Assembly (NCBI RefSeq): GCF_042492175.1
Contig: NZ_CP170453.1
Span: 1,612,001 to 1,676,000 of the forward strand
DNA length: 64,000 nt
Direction of reading: 5' to 3'
Source: CAJXSN01 sp947492235
GTDB taxonomy: Bacteria > Pseudomonadota > Alphaproteobacteria > Sphingomonadales > Sphingomonadaceae
Shown: positions 15,231 through 23,879 of the stretch, in pieces
How the letters are laid out: each line of letters starts with the position of its first letter
How positions within the stretch are numbered: the first letter of the stretch is position 1
Notes under the pieces: model-generated
Told to the model about the DNA's origin: nothing
Databases searched by the model: none
Seen by the model: only the letters and a program-made list of their open reading frames with translations
Program-made: the position numbers and the translations under genes

Positions 15231-16367
15231 ATGTCCCAAGCACTCAACCTTGCCAAGCGCCTGATGGCCGCGCCCAGTGTCACCCCGGCCACTGGCAGCG
15301 TGTTCGATGAAATGCAGGCCATGCTGGAGCCGCTGGGCTTTGCGGTGCACCGCTTCACGCGTGGGCAGGGGGCGAAGGGCACGCCGGAAGCTCCGGTCGA
15401 GAACCTGTTTGCGATCCGGCGCGGGCCGCAAGGATCGAAGCATTTCAGCTTTGCCGGGCATCTGGATGTGGTGCCGCCCGGTTCGGGCTGGGCGAGCGAA
15501 GCATTCGCGCCTGAAGTGAGGGGCGACCTGCTTTACGGGCGGGGCGCGGTGGACATGAAGGGCTCTATCGCCTGCATGGTCGATGCGGTTGCTCATGTCC
15601 CCGCCGAGGCTGGCACGATCAGTTTCATCATCACAGGCGACGAGGAAGGCCCCGCGCTGCACGGCACCCGCGCCCTGATCGACTACATGCGCGAGGTGGG
15701 CGAGCAGCCCGATTTGTGCCTTGTCGGCGAGCCGACCAGCGTGAACCGGCTGGGCGATATGATGAAGATCGGTCGGCGCGGCTCGGTCAATATCTGGCTG
15801 GAGGTCGAGGGCAGCCAGGGCCACGTCGCTTATCCGCATCTGGCCGACAATCCGATCCCCAAGCTGGTGGCGATGCTGGCCGAGCTGGATGCGCTGGTGC
15901 TGGACGAGGGCACCGACTGGTTCCAGCCGAGCAATCTGGAGATCACCGATCTGGAAGTGGGCAATATGGCCCACAATGTGATTCCCGCGAAGGCCGAGGC
16001 GCGCATTTCCATCCGCTTCAACGACCAGCATTCGGGCGCGTCTCTCTCCGAAAAGGTCGGCGCTATTGCGCGCAAACACGGCGGCGTGGCGAAGCCGATT
16101 ATCTCCGGCGAACCGTTCCTGACCCCGCCGGGCGAGTTTTCGGATATCATTGCCGCTGCGGTGGAAGCGGAAACGGGTAGTGCGCCCGAGGCCTCCACCA
16201 CCGGCGGGACATCGGATGCGCGGTTCCTGCGCGCTGTGTGCCCGGTGATCGAATTCGGGCTGGTCAACGCCACCATGCACAAGACGGACGAGGCTGTCGC
16301 GGTGGCCGATCTCGACGTGCTGGCGCGGATTTACCGGCGCATCGCGGAAGCGGCGCTCTCCAACTAA
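15231..16367 (+). CDS. dapE: Succinyl-diaminopimelate desuccinylase
   Basis: A 378-residue M20-family dizinc hydrolase of lysine/diaminopimelate synthesis, which releases succinate from N-succinyl-LL-DAP. Zinc ligands and catalytic residues: H77 and D79 in GHLDVVPPG, D108 in GAVDMKG, the catalytic pair E138/E139 in TGDEEGP, and the late His in ATMHKTDE. The GGTSDAR signature is present. Length matches E. coli DapE (375). dapB of the same pathway is at 20898-21650. Confidence 0.96.
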   Translation: MSQALNLAKRLMAAPSVTPATGSVFDEMQAMLEPLGFAVHRFTRGQGAKGTPEAPVENLFAIRRGPQGSKHFSFAGHLDVVPPGSGWASEAFAPEVRGDLLYGRGAVDMKGSIACMVDAVAHVPAEAGTISFIITGDEEGPALHGTRALIDYMREVGEQPDLCLVGEPTSVNRLGDMMKIGRRGSVNIWLEVEGSQGHVAYPHLADNPIPKLVAMLAELDALVLDEGTDWFQPSNLEITDLEVGNMAHNVIPAKAEARISIRFNDQHSGASLSEKVGAIARKHGGVAKPIISGEPFLTPPGEFSDIIAAAVEAETGSAPEASTTGGTSDARFLRAVCPVIEFGLVNATMHKTDEAVAVADLDVLARIYRRIAEAALSN

Positions 16368-16374
16368 CATGACC

Positions 16375-16466
16375 CGTCACCCCGGACCTGATCCGGGGCC
16401 CAGCTAACTTCTGGCAAGGCGCGGTGCCTCAAACAAGCGGGACCCCGGATCAGGTCCGGGGTGACG
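16375..16466. repeat. Perfect 24-bp inverted repeat (CACCCCGGACCTGATCCGGGG family)
   Basis: The left arm (16375-16398), starting CGTCACCCCGGACC, is perfectly complementary to the right arm (16443-16466), with 44 bp between. It is a well-known type of alphaproteobacterial intergenic repeat. It starts 8 bp after the dapE stop, where it may also act as a transcript-end structure. Confidence 0.9.
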
Positions 16467-16531
16467 ATTGGGTTTAGATTAGGCGACGATTACGGGGGCA
16501 TCGGACGTATTGAACGCTTGACCTGAACACG

Positions 16532-16610
16532 CGTCATTGCGAGCGTAGCGCGGCAATCCATGGGCCTGCGCTCTGGATTGCCGCGTCGCCTGCGGCTCCT
16601 CGCAATGACG
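16532..16610. repeat. Inverted repeat of the GTCATTGCGAG...CTCGCAATGAC family
   Basis: CGTCATTGCGAG (16532-16543) is mirrored by CTCGCAATGACG (16599-16610). Inner arms GCGGCAATCCA (16550-16560) and TGGATTGCCGC (16574-16584) also pair, giving a branched hairpin. It is a common dispersed repeat in alphaproteobacteria. It ends 13 bp before the symporter start, so the symporter promoter must lie in or before the repeat. Confidence 0.85.
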
Positions 16611-16623
16611 ATGGTTTGGGGGA

Positions 16624-17868
16624 TTGGACTTGCTTCGCACTTGGTTTGAAATTCCGCTGTGGCAGCGGGTTGTCACCGCGCTCATCCTCGGCATCCTGAC
16701 CGGCTGGGCCTGGGGGCCGGAGGCGGAAAGTATCAAGTGGATCGGCGACTTCTTCATCAAGTCGATCAAGATGCTGGTCGTCCCGCTGATCTTCTTCAGC
16801 CTGGTAGCCGGCGTCGCCGCGATTGGCGATTTGCGCAAGCTGGGCGCGGTCGGCGGGCGTGCCATGCTGCTGTTCGTCATTACCGGCCAGATTGCGGTGT
16901 GGATGGGCCTGACCATGGGGACGATCTTCGCCCCCGGTGCGGGCGTGGATGTCAGCGCAATCAGCAAGGGCGAAACGCCCGAGCCCAATGAAACCACCGC
17001 CGTGGACATGATCCTCTCGATCATCCCCGAAAGCCCGGTGCAGGTGATGGCCGATGCGCAGGTTCTGCCGCTGATCGTCTTCGCGCTGCTGATCGGGATC
17101 GGCATATTGATGGCGGAGAAGGACGGAGAGCCGGTCAAGAAGATCTTCGATAGCGGCGCGATCATCATGCAGAAGGTGACCCTGATCGTGATGGAACTCA
17201 CCCCCTTCGGCGTCTTCGCGCTGATGGCATGGGTGGCCGGCACGCTGGGGCTGGATGCGCTGGTCAGCCTCGCCCAGCTGGTCGGCCTCAATTATCTCGG
17301 CTGCCTTCTGATCATCTTCGTGATGTATTCCTCGCTGATCAAATTTGTCGCGAAGCTGCCGGTCCGGCATTTCTTCCGCGGGATCGTGGACGCCATGGCG
17401 GTGAGCTATTCCACCGCCAGTTCCAACGCGACGTTGCCCGTGACGCTGCGCTGCACCCAGCGCAATCTGGGGGTCAGCCCGTCAGTCAGCAGCTTCGTCG
17501 TGTCACTGGGCGCGACGATCAACATGAACGGCACGGCGATGTATCTGGGCCTCGCCACGCTGTTCGGCGCGCAGATTTTTGGGGTCGATCTGACCTGGGG
17601 CGACTACTTCCTGATCTCGATCCTCGCCACGCTGGCGGCCATCGGCGCGGCGGGCATTCCCGGCGCAGGGCTGATCATGATGGCGCTGGTGTTCGGCGCG
17701 GTGGGCGTGCCGCTGGAAACCATCGCCTTCGTCGCAGGCGTGGACCGGATCATGGACATGATGCGCACCACCACCAATGTCAGCGGAGACGCCGCAATTG
17801 CGACCACGGTGGCGGTGATGGTGGGCGAGATCGACCGCGAGGAAATGATCAGCGCGGATGATGTTTAG
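16624..17868 (+). CDS. Dicarboxylate/amino acid:cation symporter (DAACS family)
   Basis: A 414-residue secondary transporter with about eight membrane helices and two hairpin loops. Family motifs seen: the Ser-rich hairpin VSYSTASSNATLPVTL, NMNGTAMYL in TM7, AAGIPGAGLIMMAL in HP2 and the substrate/cation residues of DRIMDMMRTTTNVSGDAA in TM8. It imports glutamate/aspartate or C4-dicarboxylates with Na+ or H+. The start is uncertain: TTG at 16624 or 16630, right after GGGGGA and the palindromic repeat. Confidence 0.92.
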   Translation: MDLLRTWFEIPLWQRVVTALILGILTGWAWGPEAESIKWIGDFFIKSIKMLVVPLIFFSLVAGVAAIGDLRKLGAVGGRAMLLFVITGQIAVWMGLTMGTIFAPGAGVDVSAISKGETPEPNETTAVDMILSIIPESPVQVMADAQVLPLIVFALLIGIGILMAEKDGEPVKKIFDSGAIIMQKVTLIVMELTPFGVFALMAWVAGTLGLDALVSLAQLVGLNYLGCLLIIFVMYSSLIKFVAKLPVRHFFRGIVDAMAVSYSTASSNATLPVTLRCTQRNLGVSPSVSSFVVSLGATINMNGTAMYLGLATLFGAQIFGVDLTWGDYFLISILATLAAIGAAGIPGAGLIMMALVFGAVGVPLETIAFVAGVDRIMDMMRTTTNVSGDAAIATTVAVMVGEIDREEMISADDV

Positions 17869-17871
17869 AGT

Positions 17872-18363
17872 ATGTCGGAGTTAGAGATCGTCCCTTACGG
17901 CGCGGAGCACCGCGACGCTCTGTTACACATAACCGAGGAGGCTTGGGGGCCTGTCTTTGCGCAAAGCGAAACACAGCTTCCACAGTTTGTGCTTCGTGCC
18001 TTTTTTCCCAATGGGTGGATGCCGCGCCAGAAATCGGACGTATCGGCTTTGCTCGAAACGGAGGCTGACCTGTTTTGGGTCGCCACGTCACATGGCAGAG
18101 TCGCCGGTTTCGTCGGGATTCGCATTCACGCCGAAGATTCGATGGGTGAAATCCACATCATCGCCGTTTCGCCCGGTGCGCAGCGCGCAGGAGTTGCACG
18201 CGCACTGATCGACCACTCGGAAGCGGTCGTGCAGGAGCGCGGCATGTCAATGATGATGGTCGAGACGATCGGCGATGAAGGCCATGCGCCAGCTCGAAAA
18301 ACTTATGAATCCATGGGCTACCAGCAATGGCCTGTGGCGCGGTATTTCAAGCCGTTGGATTGA
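17872..18363 (+). CDS. GNAT-family N-acetyltransferase
   Basis: A 163-residue acetyltransferase. The acetyl-CoA-binding motif A reads IIAVSPGAQRAGVARALIDHSE (Q/R-x-x-G-x-A type). Motif B follows as AR.TYESMGYQQWPVARYF. No membrane segment. It starts 3 bp after the symporter stop, so it is probably cotranscribed. Codon use is slightly less GC-rich than that of its neighbours. Substrate unknown. Confidence 0.9.
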   Translation: MSELEIVPYGAEHRDALLHITEEAWGPVFAQSETQLPQFVLRAFFPNGWMPRQKSDVSALLETEADLFWVATSHGRVAGFVGIRIHAEDSMGEIHIIAVSPGAQRAGVARALIDHSEAVVQERGMSMMMVETIGDEGHAPARKTYESMGYQQWPVARYFKPLD

Positions 18364-18518
18364 TCGCCAACCAGCTGGATTGATTGGAATCCTGCCCAAG
18401 CTCACCGGATCACGCCGCAATGTTTGTGCCGCTAAGCGCTAAATGCCTGCTGGCGCATGATCCAGCGGACGAAGCCGGATGGGCCCTTGTCTTGGCAGGG
18501 TAGGCTTGCGCTCGCCGC

Positions 18519-18953
18519 TCAGCCCTCATCCTCCTCCACCAGTTCCACCGGCACGAATTCGCCCAGTCCGCAGCCTGCGCCGCGTTGCACTCCGCCGCCG
18601 ATGCGGTCGAGCACGTAGATGATGTCCGGGCTGCACAACTGGCCGCCGCGCACGTCGTAGGAAATTGCTTCCTCGAAGCCCAGTCGTGGGCAGCGGCGGG
18701 GCAGCGTGTTGCGGTAGATGTCGCCGCCGGTCAGCACGAAATCGATGGTCCGGTCATCATGCACGCGGGTTGAGCGGATGCGGCTGTGGTTGAGGCAGCT
18801 GACCGGCTCGCCCACCACGCGCGCTGCCGGGGCGTCGCTGACGAAATCGGTATCTTCCTCATAAGCCGCACAGGCCGCAACCAGCGGCAGCGCGGCCAGC
18901 GGGACGAGCGGGCGAAGAATGGAGCGGGACTTGTGCGACATTGGGGATGACAT
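18519..18953 (-). CDS. Lipoprotein of unknown function (DUF6491-like)
   Basis: A 144-residue lipoprotein with lipobox VAAC (Cys at about residue 28). The mature part holds four conserved-looking cysteines: SCLNHSRIRST, RRCPRLGF, QLCSPDI and AGCGLG. The pattern C...SRIRSTRV.DD.TI.F, Y.N.L...C, LC..D is what I recall of DUF6491 envelope proteins. AGGAGG lies about 12 nt before the first ATG. An acidic tail (EEDEG) closes it. Role unknown. Confidence 0.75.
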   Translation of the reverse strand: MSSPMSHKSRSILRPLVPLAALPLVAACAAYEEDTDFVSDAPAARVVGEPVSCLNHSRIRSTRVHDDRTIDFVLTGGDIYRNTLPRRCPRLGFEEAISYDVRGGQLCSPDIIYVLDRIGGGVQRGAGCGLGEFVPVELVEEDEG

Positions 18954-19004
18954 AGTGCGCGACCTCCTGTGATGCAGGGGCGCAGCATACCATAATGCGG
19001 CGGT

Positions 19005-19676
19005 TCAGCCTGCCTTTTTCAAACTCTTCGCGGCCCCGCGCGGTTCCGTTACTTTCTTGCGGAAGCTGCACAGATCCACCAGCCCGCAGCGCCAGCACTC
19101 CGGCGTGCGGGCTTTGCAGACATAGCGGCCGTGCAGGATCAGCCAGTGATGGGCGTGCAGGCGGAAGGGCCCGGGCACGCGCTTTTCCAGCTTGGCCTCG
19201 ACGCTTTCGGGCGTCTTGCCCTTGGCCAGACCGGTGCGATTGCCGACCCGCAGGATGTGTGTGTCGACCGCGAAGGTCTCCTGTTTGAACCAGCAATTGA
19301 GCACGACATTGGCCGTCTTGCGGCCCACGCCCGGCAGGCGCACCAGATCATCGCGCGTGTCCGGAACCTCGCCGCCATATTCGTCCACCAGCAGCTGGCT
19401 GAGCAGGATGACGTTCTTGGCCTTGGAGTTGAACAGGCCGATCGTCTTGATGTGCTCCTTCAGTCCGTCCTCGCCCAGATCGAGCATCTGCTGCGGCGTC
19501 GTGACTTTCTCGAACAGCGCACGGGTCGCCTTGTTTACCCCGACATCGGTCGCCTGTGCCGAAAGAGCGACGGCCACGACCAGCTGGTAGGCATTGCCAT
19601 ATTCCAGCTCGGTCTCCGGCTCGGGATTGTCCTCCGCCAGCCGCCGGAAAAACTCGAAGATCTGGTCCTTGGTCAT
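19005..19676 (-). CDS. nth: Endonuclease III
   Basis: A 223-residue base-excision-repair glycosylase/AP lyase for oxidised pyrimidines. The helix-hairpin-helix LPGVGRKTANVVLN carries the catalytic Lys and VDTHILRVGNR the catalytic Asp. The 4Fe-4S ligands follow the C-x6-C-x2-C-x5-C spacing in CKARTPECWRCGLVDLC. Length matches family (211 plus a short tail). It ends the dapB-M48-nth minus-strand run, 7 bp after the protease gene. Confidence 0.97.
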   Translation of the reverse strand: MTKDQIFEFFRRLAEDNPEPETELEYGNAYQLVVAVALSAQATDVGVNKATRALFEKVTTPQQMLDLGEDGLKEHIKTIGLFNSKAKNVILLSQLLVDEYGGEVPDTRDDLVRLPGVGRKTANVVLNCWFKQETFAVDTHILRVGNRTGLAKGKTPESVEAKLEKRVPGPFRLHAHHWLILHGRYVCKARTPECWRCGLVDLCSFRKKVTEPRGAAKSLKKAG

Positions 19677-19683
19677 TCGGGGG

Positions 19684-20874
19684 TCATTCGGCAGGGGCGG
19701 ACGGGCCGGCCTCTTGAAGGTTTGCCGCCTTCCACTCCATCGCCCTCAGAATGCGGTTCTCGACCGACGGGTGCGTGTAGAAGATCATTTCCTCCAGCGC
19801 GCCGGGGCGGGGGTAGCGGTATTCTGCCGTCTTGATCAGCGCGCCTGCCAGCGCATCGGGCAGGCCCACGGTTTCCAGCGAATAGGCATCGGCCTCCGCC
19901 TCTCCCACACGGGTCAGCGTGTTGGTAATCGGGCTCGCCAGCGTCGCCAGTGCGCCCGCAACGAAGGCCAGCACCGGCAGGCCGCGAATATCGTCAATCG
20001 GTGCTTTGCTACCGAAAAGGCGCGCGGCGGCGGGATAGAGTTTTGCTGTCAGGAAAAGCACGAGGATTGCCGTGCCGCTGAGCACCAGAACCGAGCGCCA
20101 GACATGGCCCAGCACATAATGCCCGATCTCGTGGCCGGTCACCGCCTTGACCTCGTCCAGCGAAGCCTCGCCCAGCGCCACATCACTGATGGCGATCCGC
20201 GCGCTGCCGCCAATGCCGGAGACGTTGGCGGTGAAATTGTTGGACTGGCGCGAACCGTCAAACACGAAGATGCGGTCCTCCGGAATGTCCGCTTCCTCCG
20301 CCATGGCCAGCACGGCGTCGCGCACTTCGCCTTCGGGAATCGGCTGGAAGTCATTGAACAGCGGTTCGATCACTATGGGCGAGAGCAGCAGGACAAAGGC
20401 GAGGAAGCCGACCACCAGCGCGCCGCTCCACGCCCACCACAACCGCGCCGTGCGGCGGATCAGCGCGTACAGCGCGAGTAGGAACAGCGCGCCGATGATG
20501 GTGGAAATGACCATGCCGATCCCACCTTGCGCGAGGTAATCGCCGAGCGGCTGGCTGGTGCGATCATATTGGGTTTCGCGGTACCAGTCGGTGTAGATCG
20601 ACCACGGCAGCGAAATGAGCGCGCTGACCACCAGATAGGTGGCCGCCACCGCCAAGGTCCGCAGCCAGAGGGCGCGCGATTCCAATTTGGCGAAAACTTT
20701 GTCCAACACGCCGCTTTTGATCACCAGCCACGCGATCACGGCAGAGACCACAATGCCCCAAAGCAGCAACCAGTGATTGCCGGTCGTATACGCTTCGGAC
20801 TTGGCCAGCGCTTCCGCGCCCAGCCCGTCGATAAGGCTGCGCGTCGCAGCTTGGGGATCGAATGTTATTGCCAT
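19684..20874 (-). CDS. M48-family integral-membrane metalloprotease (Ste24/CAAX prenyl protease 1-like)
   Basis: A 396-residue multi-pass membrane protease. Several helices lie before and after the zinc motif HEIGHYVLGH, and the third ligand is the Glu in GEAEADAYS. The N-terminal region with YRETQYDRTSQPLGDYL and the FVFDGSRQSNNFTANVSG segment are typical of Ste24-type rather than the shorter HtpX proteins. In bacteria such enzymes probably take part in membrane protein quality control (inference). I start at MAITFDP rather than the upstream non-conserved Met. It lies between dapB (23 bp) and nth (7 bp). Confidence 0.92.
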   Translation of the reverse strand: MAITFDPQAATRSLIDGLGAEALAKSEAYTTGNHWLLLWGIVVSAVIAWLVIKSGVLDKVFAKLESRALWLRTLAVAATYLVVSALISLPWSIYTDWYRETQYDRTSQPLGDYLAQGGIGMVISTIIGALFLLALYALIRRTARLWWAWSGALVVGFLAFVLLLSPIVIEPLFNDFQPIPEGEVRDAVLAMAEEADIPEDRIFVFDGSRQSNNFTANVSGIGGSARIAISDVALGEASLDEVKAVTGHEIGHYVLGHVWRSVLVLSGTAILVLFLTAKLYPAAARLFGSKAPIDDIRGLPVLAFVAGALATLASPITNTLTRVGEAEADAYSLETVGLPDALAGALIKTAEYRYPRPGALEEMIFYTHPSVENRILRAMEWKAANLQEAGPSAPAE

Positions 20875-20897
20875 GGAGTTATACCTTTGAACCGTTT

Positions 20898-21650
20898 TCA
20901 GCCAATACCGAGCACATCGTTCATCGAATAGCGCCCCGGTTCTCGTTCGACGAGCCATGCGGCTCCGCGAACGGCACCGCGGGCGAAGATGCTGCGGTTT
21001 TCAGCCAGATGCGACAGGGTGATGCGCTCTTGCTCGCCGGCCAGAATGACCGAATGGTCGCCCGCCACCGTTCCGCCGCGCAGAGCGGCAAAACCGATCG
21101 CGCCTGTAGGACGCGCGCCGGTGTTTCCATCGCGCCCGCTGTCGGTGTGGTCCGCCAGATCAATGCCGCGCCCCGTCGCAGCCGCCTCGCCCAGCAGCTT
21201 CGCCGTACCGCTCGGCGCATCGACTTTCATCCGGTGGTGCATCTCGACAATCTCGATATCCCAATCGGGGCCAAGCCTTGCGGCGGCCTCCTGCACCAGA
21301 TGCGCCAGCAGCGTGACGCCCAGTGATGTGTTTCCCGTCTGCAAAACCGGCACAGCGCGGGCGGCATTGTCGATCGCGGTGAAATGCGCCGCCTCCAGCC
21401 CGGTGGTGCCGATCAGGATCGGGATGCCCGCTCCAATGGCGGCGTGCAGATTGCCCTCCAGCGCGGCGGGGGCAGAGAAATCGACCAGCGCATCGCTTCG
21501 GTCCGCCAACGCCGCGACATCGCCGCCCCCTTGGTCATGGGCATCCACGCCGCCTGCGTGGGAATGTTCCTCCGAAGACCCTAGCACGTCGGCAATCGCC
21601 TGCCCCATGCGCCCTTCGCTGCCGATGATACCGATACGTGCCACATTCAC
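20898..21650 (-). CDS. dapB: 4-hydroxy-tetrahydrodipicolinate reductase
   Basis: A 250-residue NAD(P)H-dependent enzyme of the diaminopimelate/lysine pathway. The nucleotide-binding loop is IGSEGRMGQ near the N-terminus. The catalytic signature EMHHRMKVDAPSGTA holds the His pair and Lys, and GTTG and AGDHSVIL are also present. The start is GTG. It begins directly beside the dispersed repeat at 21651. The upstream repeat-containing gap is shared with the divergent sirtuin gene. Confidence 0.95.
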   Translation of the reverse strand: MNVARIGIIGSEGRMGQAIADVLGSSEEHSHAGGVDAHDQGGGDVAALADRSDALVDFSAPAALEGNLHAAIGAGIPILIGTTGLEAAHFTAIDNAARAVPVLQTGNTSLGVTLLAHLVQEAAARLGPDWDIEIVEMHHRMKVDAPSGTAKLLGEAAATGRGIDLADHTDSGRDGNTGARPTGAIGFAALRGGTVAGDHSVILAGEQERITLSHLAENRSIFARGAVRGAAWLVEREPGRYSMNDVLGIG

Positions 21651-21745
21651 TCCCGCTCATCCTGAGCTTGTCGAAGGATCGCCCTTACCCCATGCCCTGC
21701 GCTAGAAGAAAGTGCAGGGGTTGGACAAGCTCAGCCCGAACGGAG
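21651..21745. repeat. Inverted pair of a CCTGAGCTTGTCGAAG-type repeat
   Basis: TCATCCTGAGCTTGTCGAAG (about 21658-21677) and GGACAAGCTCAGCCCGAACGG (21723-21743) are inverted relatives of the same short repeat, also seen twice at about 9743-9850. The pair fills the space between the divergent dapB and sirtuin starts. The right copy runs straight into the GGAGGT used as the sirtuin ribosome-binding site. Confidence 0.75.
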
Positions 21746-21753
21746 GTGGGGGT

Positions 21754-22455
21754 TTGTCCCGAAGCATTGAGAACATCGTCATCCTGACAGGCGCAGGCAT
21801 CTCCGCCGAAAGCGGCATCGACACATTCCGTGACGCTGGTGGGCTGTGGGAACAGCACCGGGTGGAGGATGTCGCCACACCCGAAGGCTTCGCCCGCGAT
21901 CCGGAGCTGGTGCAGCGGTTCTACGACATGCGCCGCGCGGCGGTGCAGGAGGTCGAGCCCAATCCCGCCCACCATGCGCTGGCACGGCTGGAGCGCGAAT
22001 TTCCCGGCGAACTGTTGCTGGTCACCCAGAATGTCGATGACCTGCACGAGCGGGCGGGCGCCTCTCCGCTGCATATGCACGGGGAGCTGCTGAGCGCGCT
22101 GTGTGCAATATGCGAGGCGCGCCATCGATGGACCGGCACGCTGATCGAGGGGCCGCCATGTCCGGCTTGCGCGGCCAAGGCGCTGCGCCCCGATGTCGTG
22201 TGGTTCGGTGAGATGCCCTACCAGATGGACCGTATTTACCGCGCACTGGCGTCGTGCGACCTCTTCGTGTCCATCGGCACCTCAGGCGCAGTCTATCCGG
22301 CAGCAGGCTTTGTGCAGGAGGCAAAGGGCCACGGCGCACAGACGCTGGAGCTCAATCTGGAACCCAGCGAAGGCTCCCACTGGTTCGACGAATCGCGCCA
22401 CGGCAGGGCGGGGGAACTGGTGCCTGAGTGGGTGGGGGAGGTTCTTACGACATAA
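21754..22455 (+). CDS. cobB: NAD-dependent protein deacylase, Sir2 family
   Basis: A 233-residue sirtuin. Motifs: GAGISAESGIDTFRDAGGLW (NAD pocket), TQNVDDLHERAG and the catalytic His of HMHGEL. The zinc module CAIC...CPAC has its second pair in PPCPACAA. It removes acetyl or succinyl groups from protein lysines. The presence of R/Y at DMRRAAV-like positions is compatible with a class III desuccinylase-type pocket, but this is not certain. TTG is chosen as start because GGAGGT lies 6 nt upstream. Confidence 0.92.
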   Translation: MSRSIENIVILTGAGISAESGIDTFRDAGGLWEQHRVEDVATPEGFARDPELVQRFYDMRRAAVQEVEPNPAHHALARLEREFPGELLLVTQNVDDLHERAGASPLHMHGELLSALCAICEARHRWTGTLIEGPPCPACAAKALRPDVVWFGEMPYQMDRIYRALASCDLFVSIGTSGAVYPAAGFVQEAKGHGAQTLELNLEPSEGSHWFDESRHGRAGELVPEWVGEVLTT

Positions 22456-22491
22456 TCGCCGGACAGGTTGCTAAAGCTCATGTAAGCGATG

Positions 22492-22836
22492 TCAGCGCCA
22501 GCCCCCCGGTTGGAAGAGAAGCACAACAGCCATGAAACTCGCTATCACACATAGAATAAGTGAACAGTACGCAATCCAAGCGCCCAGAAAACGACGCTTC
22601 GTTCCCTTCCTCGAGGATTTTCTAAGTCGTCGCGCGAAAAGAAAAGTTCCCCCAAAAACGACCGCGTATACTGCAGCAAGGTAATCGCCAGTTCCGAATA
22701 AAAGCCCGACGGGGATGACGGCAAGCGAAACCAAGCCAAGAGCAACATTACCCCCGACTACGCCAAACGCGATTGCCCCGCTCTCCTTATTGTTGCGGTG
22801 CATCTGGCCTTGGGGATCGCTGTTAAGGGAGCTCAT
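22492..22836 (-). CDS. Small membrane protein of unknown function
   Basis: A 114-residue protein with a polar Asn/Gln/Ser-rich N-terminus (about 1-19). Four hydrophobic segments follow (about 21-43, 50-66, 85-100 and perhaps 60-68), separated by a strongly basic loop RRLRKSSRKGTKRR. Base composition is visibly less GC-rich than in the genes on either side and codons such as AAA, ATA and TTA appear, which suggests recent acquisition or weak selection. I do not recognise the family. Confidence 0.55.
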   Translation of the reverse strand: MSSLNSDPQGQMHRNNKESGAIAFGVVGGNVALGLVSLAVIPVGLLFGTGDYLAAVYAVVFGGTFLFARRLRKSSRKGTKRRFLGAWIAYCSLILCVIASFMAVVLLFQPGGWR

Positions 22837-22879
22837 TTCTTTGGGTATGATGCCTAATCTTGTTGCGCAAGGCTAGAGG

Positions 22880-23656
22880 CTAACGGGCATTCCCAGCACA
22901 CCCGCCACAAGCCGCATCCTTCCCAATCGTCAGCGTCCGCATCCCCGGCTTCAGGCCATCCATAAGATGCAGTTTGCCCCATTGCGGGTCCCCGAATGTG
23001 GCCTTGCCGTCCAGCAGCACCCGGACCGCCTGCATCGCGGCGAAGCTGCCGGTCCAGCCGACCATTGCGCCCAGAATGCCGTCCTCGGCGCAGGTGTCGC
23101 AGTCTTCCGCGTCAAAGGCATCGCCGACGAAGCAGCGGTAGCAGGGCTGATCGGGCAGGTGCCCGGCAAAGGCGCCGACCTGCCCCTGAAAGCGGCCCAC
23201 GGCGGCTGACAGCAGCGGCACGCCCACCGCTACGCAGGCATCGGATATGGCAAGACGGGTGGCGAAATTGTCGGTCCCGTCGATCACCAGGTCCGCGCCG
23301 CCGACCAGTTCGCGGGCGTTGCCGCTGCCGATCCGCGCATCCTCGATCCGCACCTGCAGCTCGCGGTCGAAATTCGCCACCCAGCGGCGTGCGGACACTG
23401 CTTTGCCATGGCCGATATCGCGCTCGGTGTAGATCGTCTGGCGCTGGAGATTGCTCGCCTCGACATCGCCATCATCGAGCAAGGTAAACTGCCCCACACC
23501 AGCGCCTGCCAGATATTGCAGCACCGGCGCGCCTATCCCGCCAAGTCCGGCAAGCACCACATGCGCCTGCGCCAGCGCCGCCTGACCCGCTCCACCGATT
23601 TCCGGCAGGACAATATGGCGGGCGAAGCGCTCGGTGCGGGCTGGGGACAAGCTCAT
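22880..23656 (-). CDS. moeB: HesA/MoeB/ThiF-family adenylyltransferase
   Basis: A 258-residue E1-like enzyme that adenylates the C-terminal Gly of a ThiS/MoaD-type sulfur carrier. It begins with the typical RFARHIVLPEIGGAGQAAL, followed by the ATP loop LAGLGGIGAPVLQYLAGAG, DLVIDGTDNFATRLAISDAC and the CYRC...CGGC zinc pairs. No rhodanese domain is attached. Whether it serves thiamine or molybdopterin synthesis cannot be told; no moa or thi gene is near. It sits between the sirtuin block and dnaA. Confidence 0.88.
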   Translation of the reverse strand: MSLSPARTERFARHIVLPEIGGAGQAALAQAHVVLAGLGGIGAPVLQYLAGAGVGQFTLLDDGDVEASNLQRQTIYTERDIGHGKAVSARRWVANFDRELQVRIEDARIGSGNARELVGGADLVIDGTDNFATRLAISDACVAVGVPLLSAAVGRFQGQVGAFAGHLPDQPCYRCFVGDAFDAEDCDTCAEDGILGAMVGWTGSFAAMQAVRVLLDGKATFGDPQWGKLHLMDGLKPGMRTLTIGKDAACGGCAGNAR

Positions 23657-23700
23657 GGATAAGCTGTTTAGAGCCTGTGGGAATGGTGTCGATTGTTTGT

Positions 23701-23876
23701 TTAGCCTCAAGCGCCGGCGGTCGCATTTGCTCCCTCAGGCTTCCGGCCTACCGGCCGGCGCGCGGTCGCGCGCTGTCGTCTCCTAAGGGCGCCGAGACCT
23801 GCGCTAGTCTTGCAGGATTCGTTCGGTCGCACCTAGCGAGGACGAACCCGCGGATGCGGGGTCGCAAAACAAAAAC
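23701..23876. repeat. Second copy of the TTAGCCTCA repeat, between moeB and dnaA
   Basis: The first 41 bp (23701-23741) match 9592-9632 at 37 positions. The end (CACCTAGCGAGGACGAACCC...GGATGCGGGGTCGCAAAACAAAA) resembles the end of the repeat in the rpmH-rnpA gap. The interior contains short palindromes (CCGGCCTACCGGCCGG, GCGCGCGGTCGCGCGC). The element abuts the dnaA stop codon at 23880. Confidence 0.7.
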
Positions 23877-23879
23877 CTC

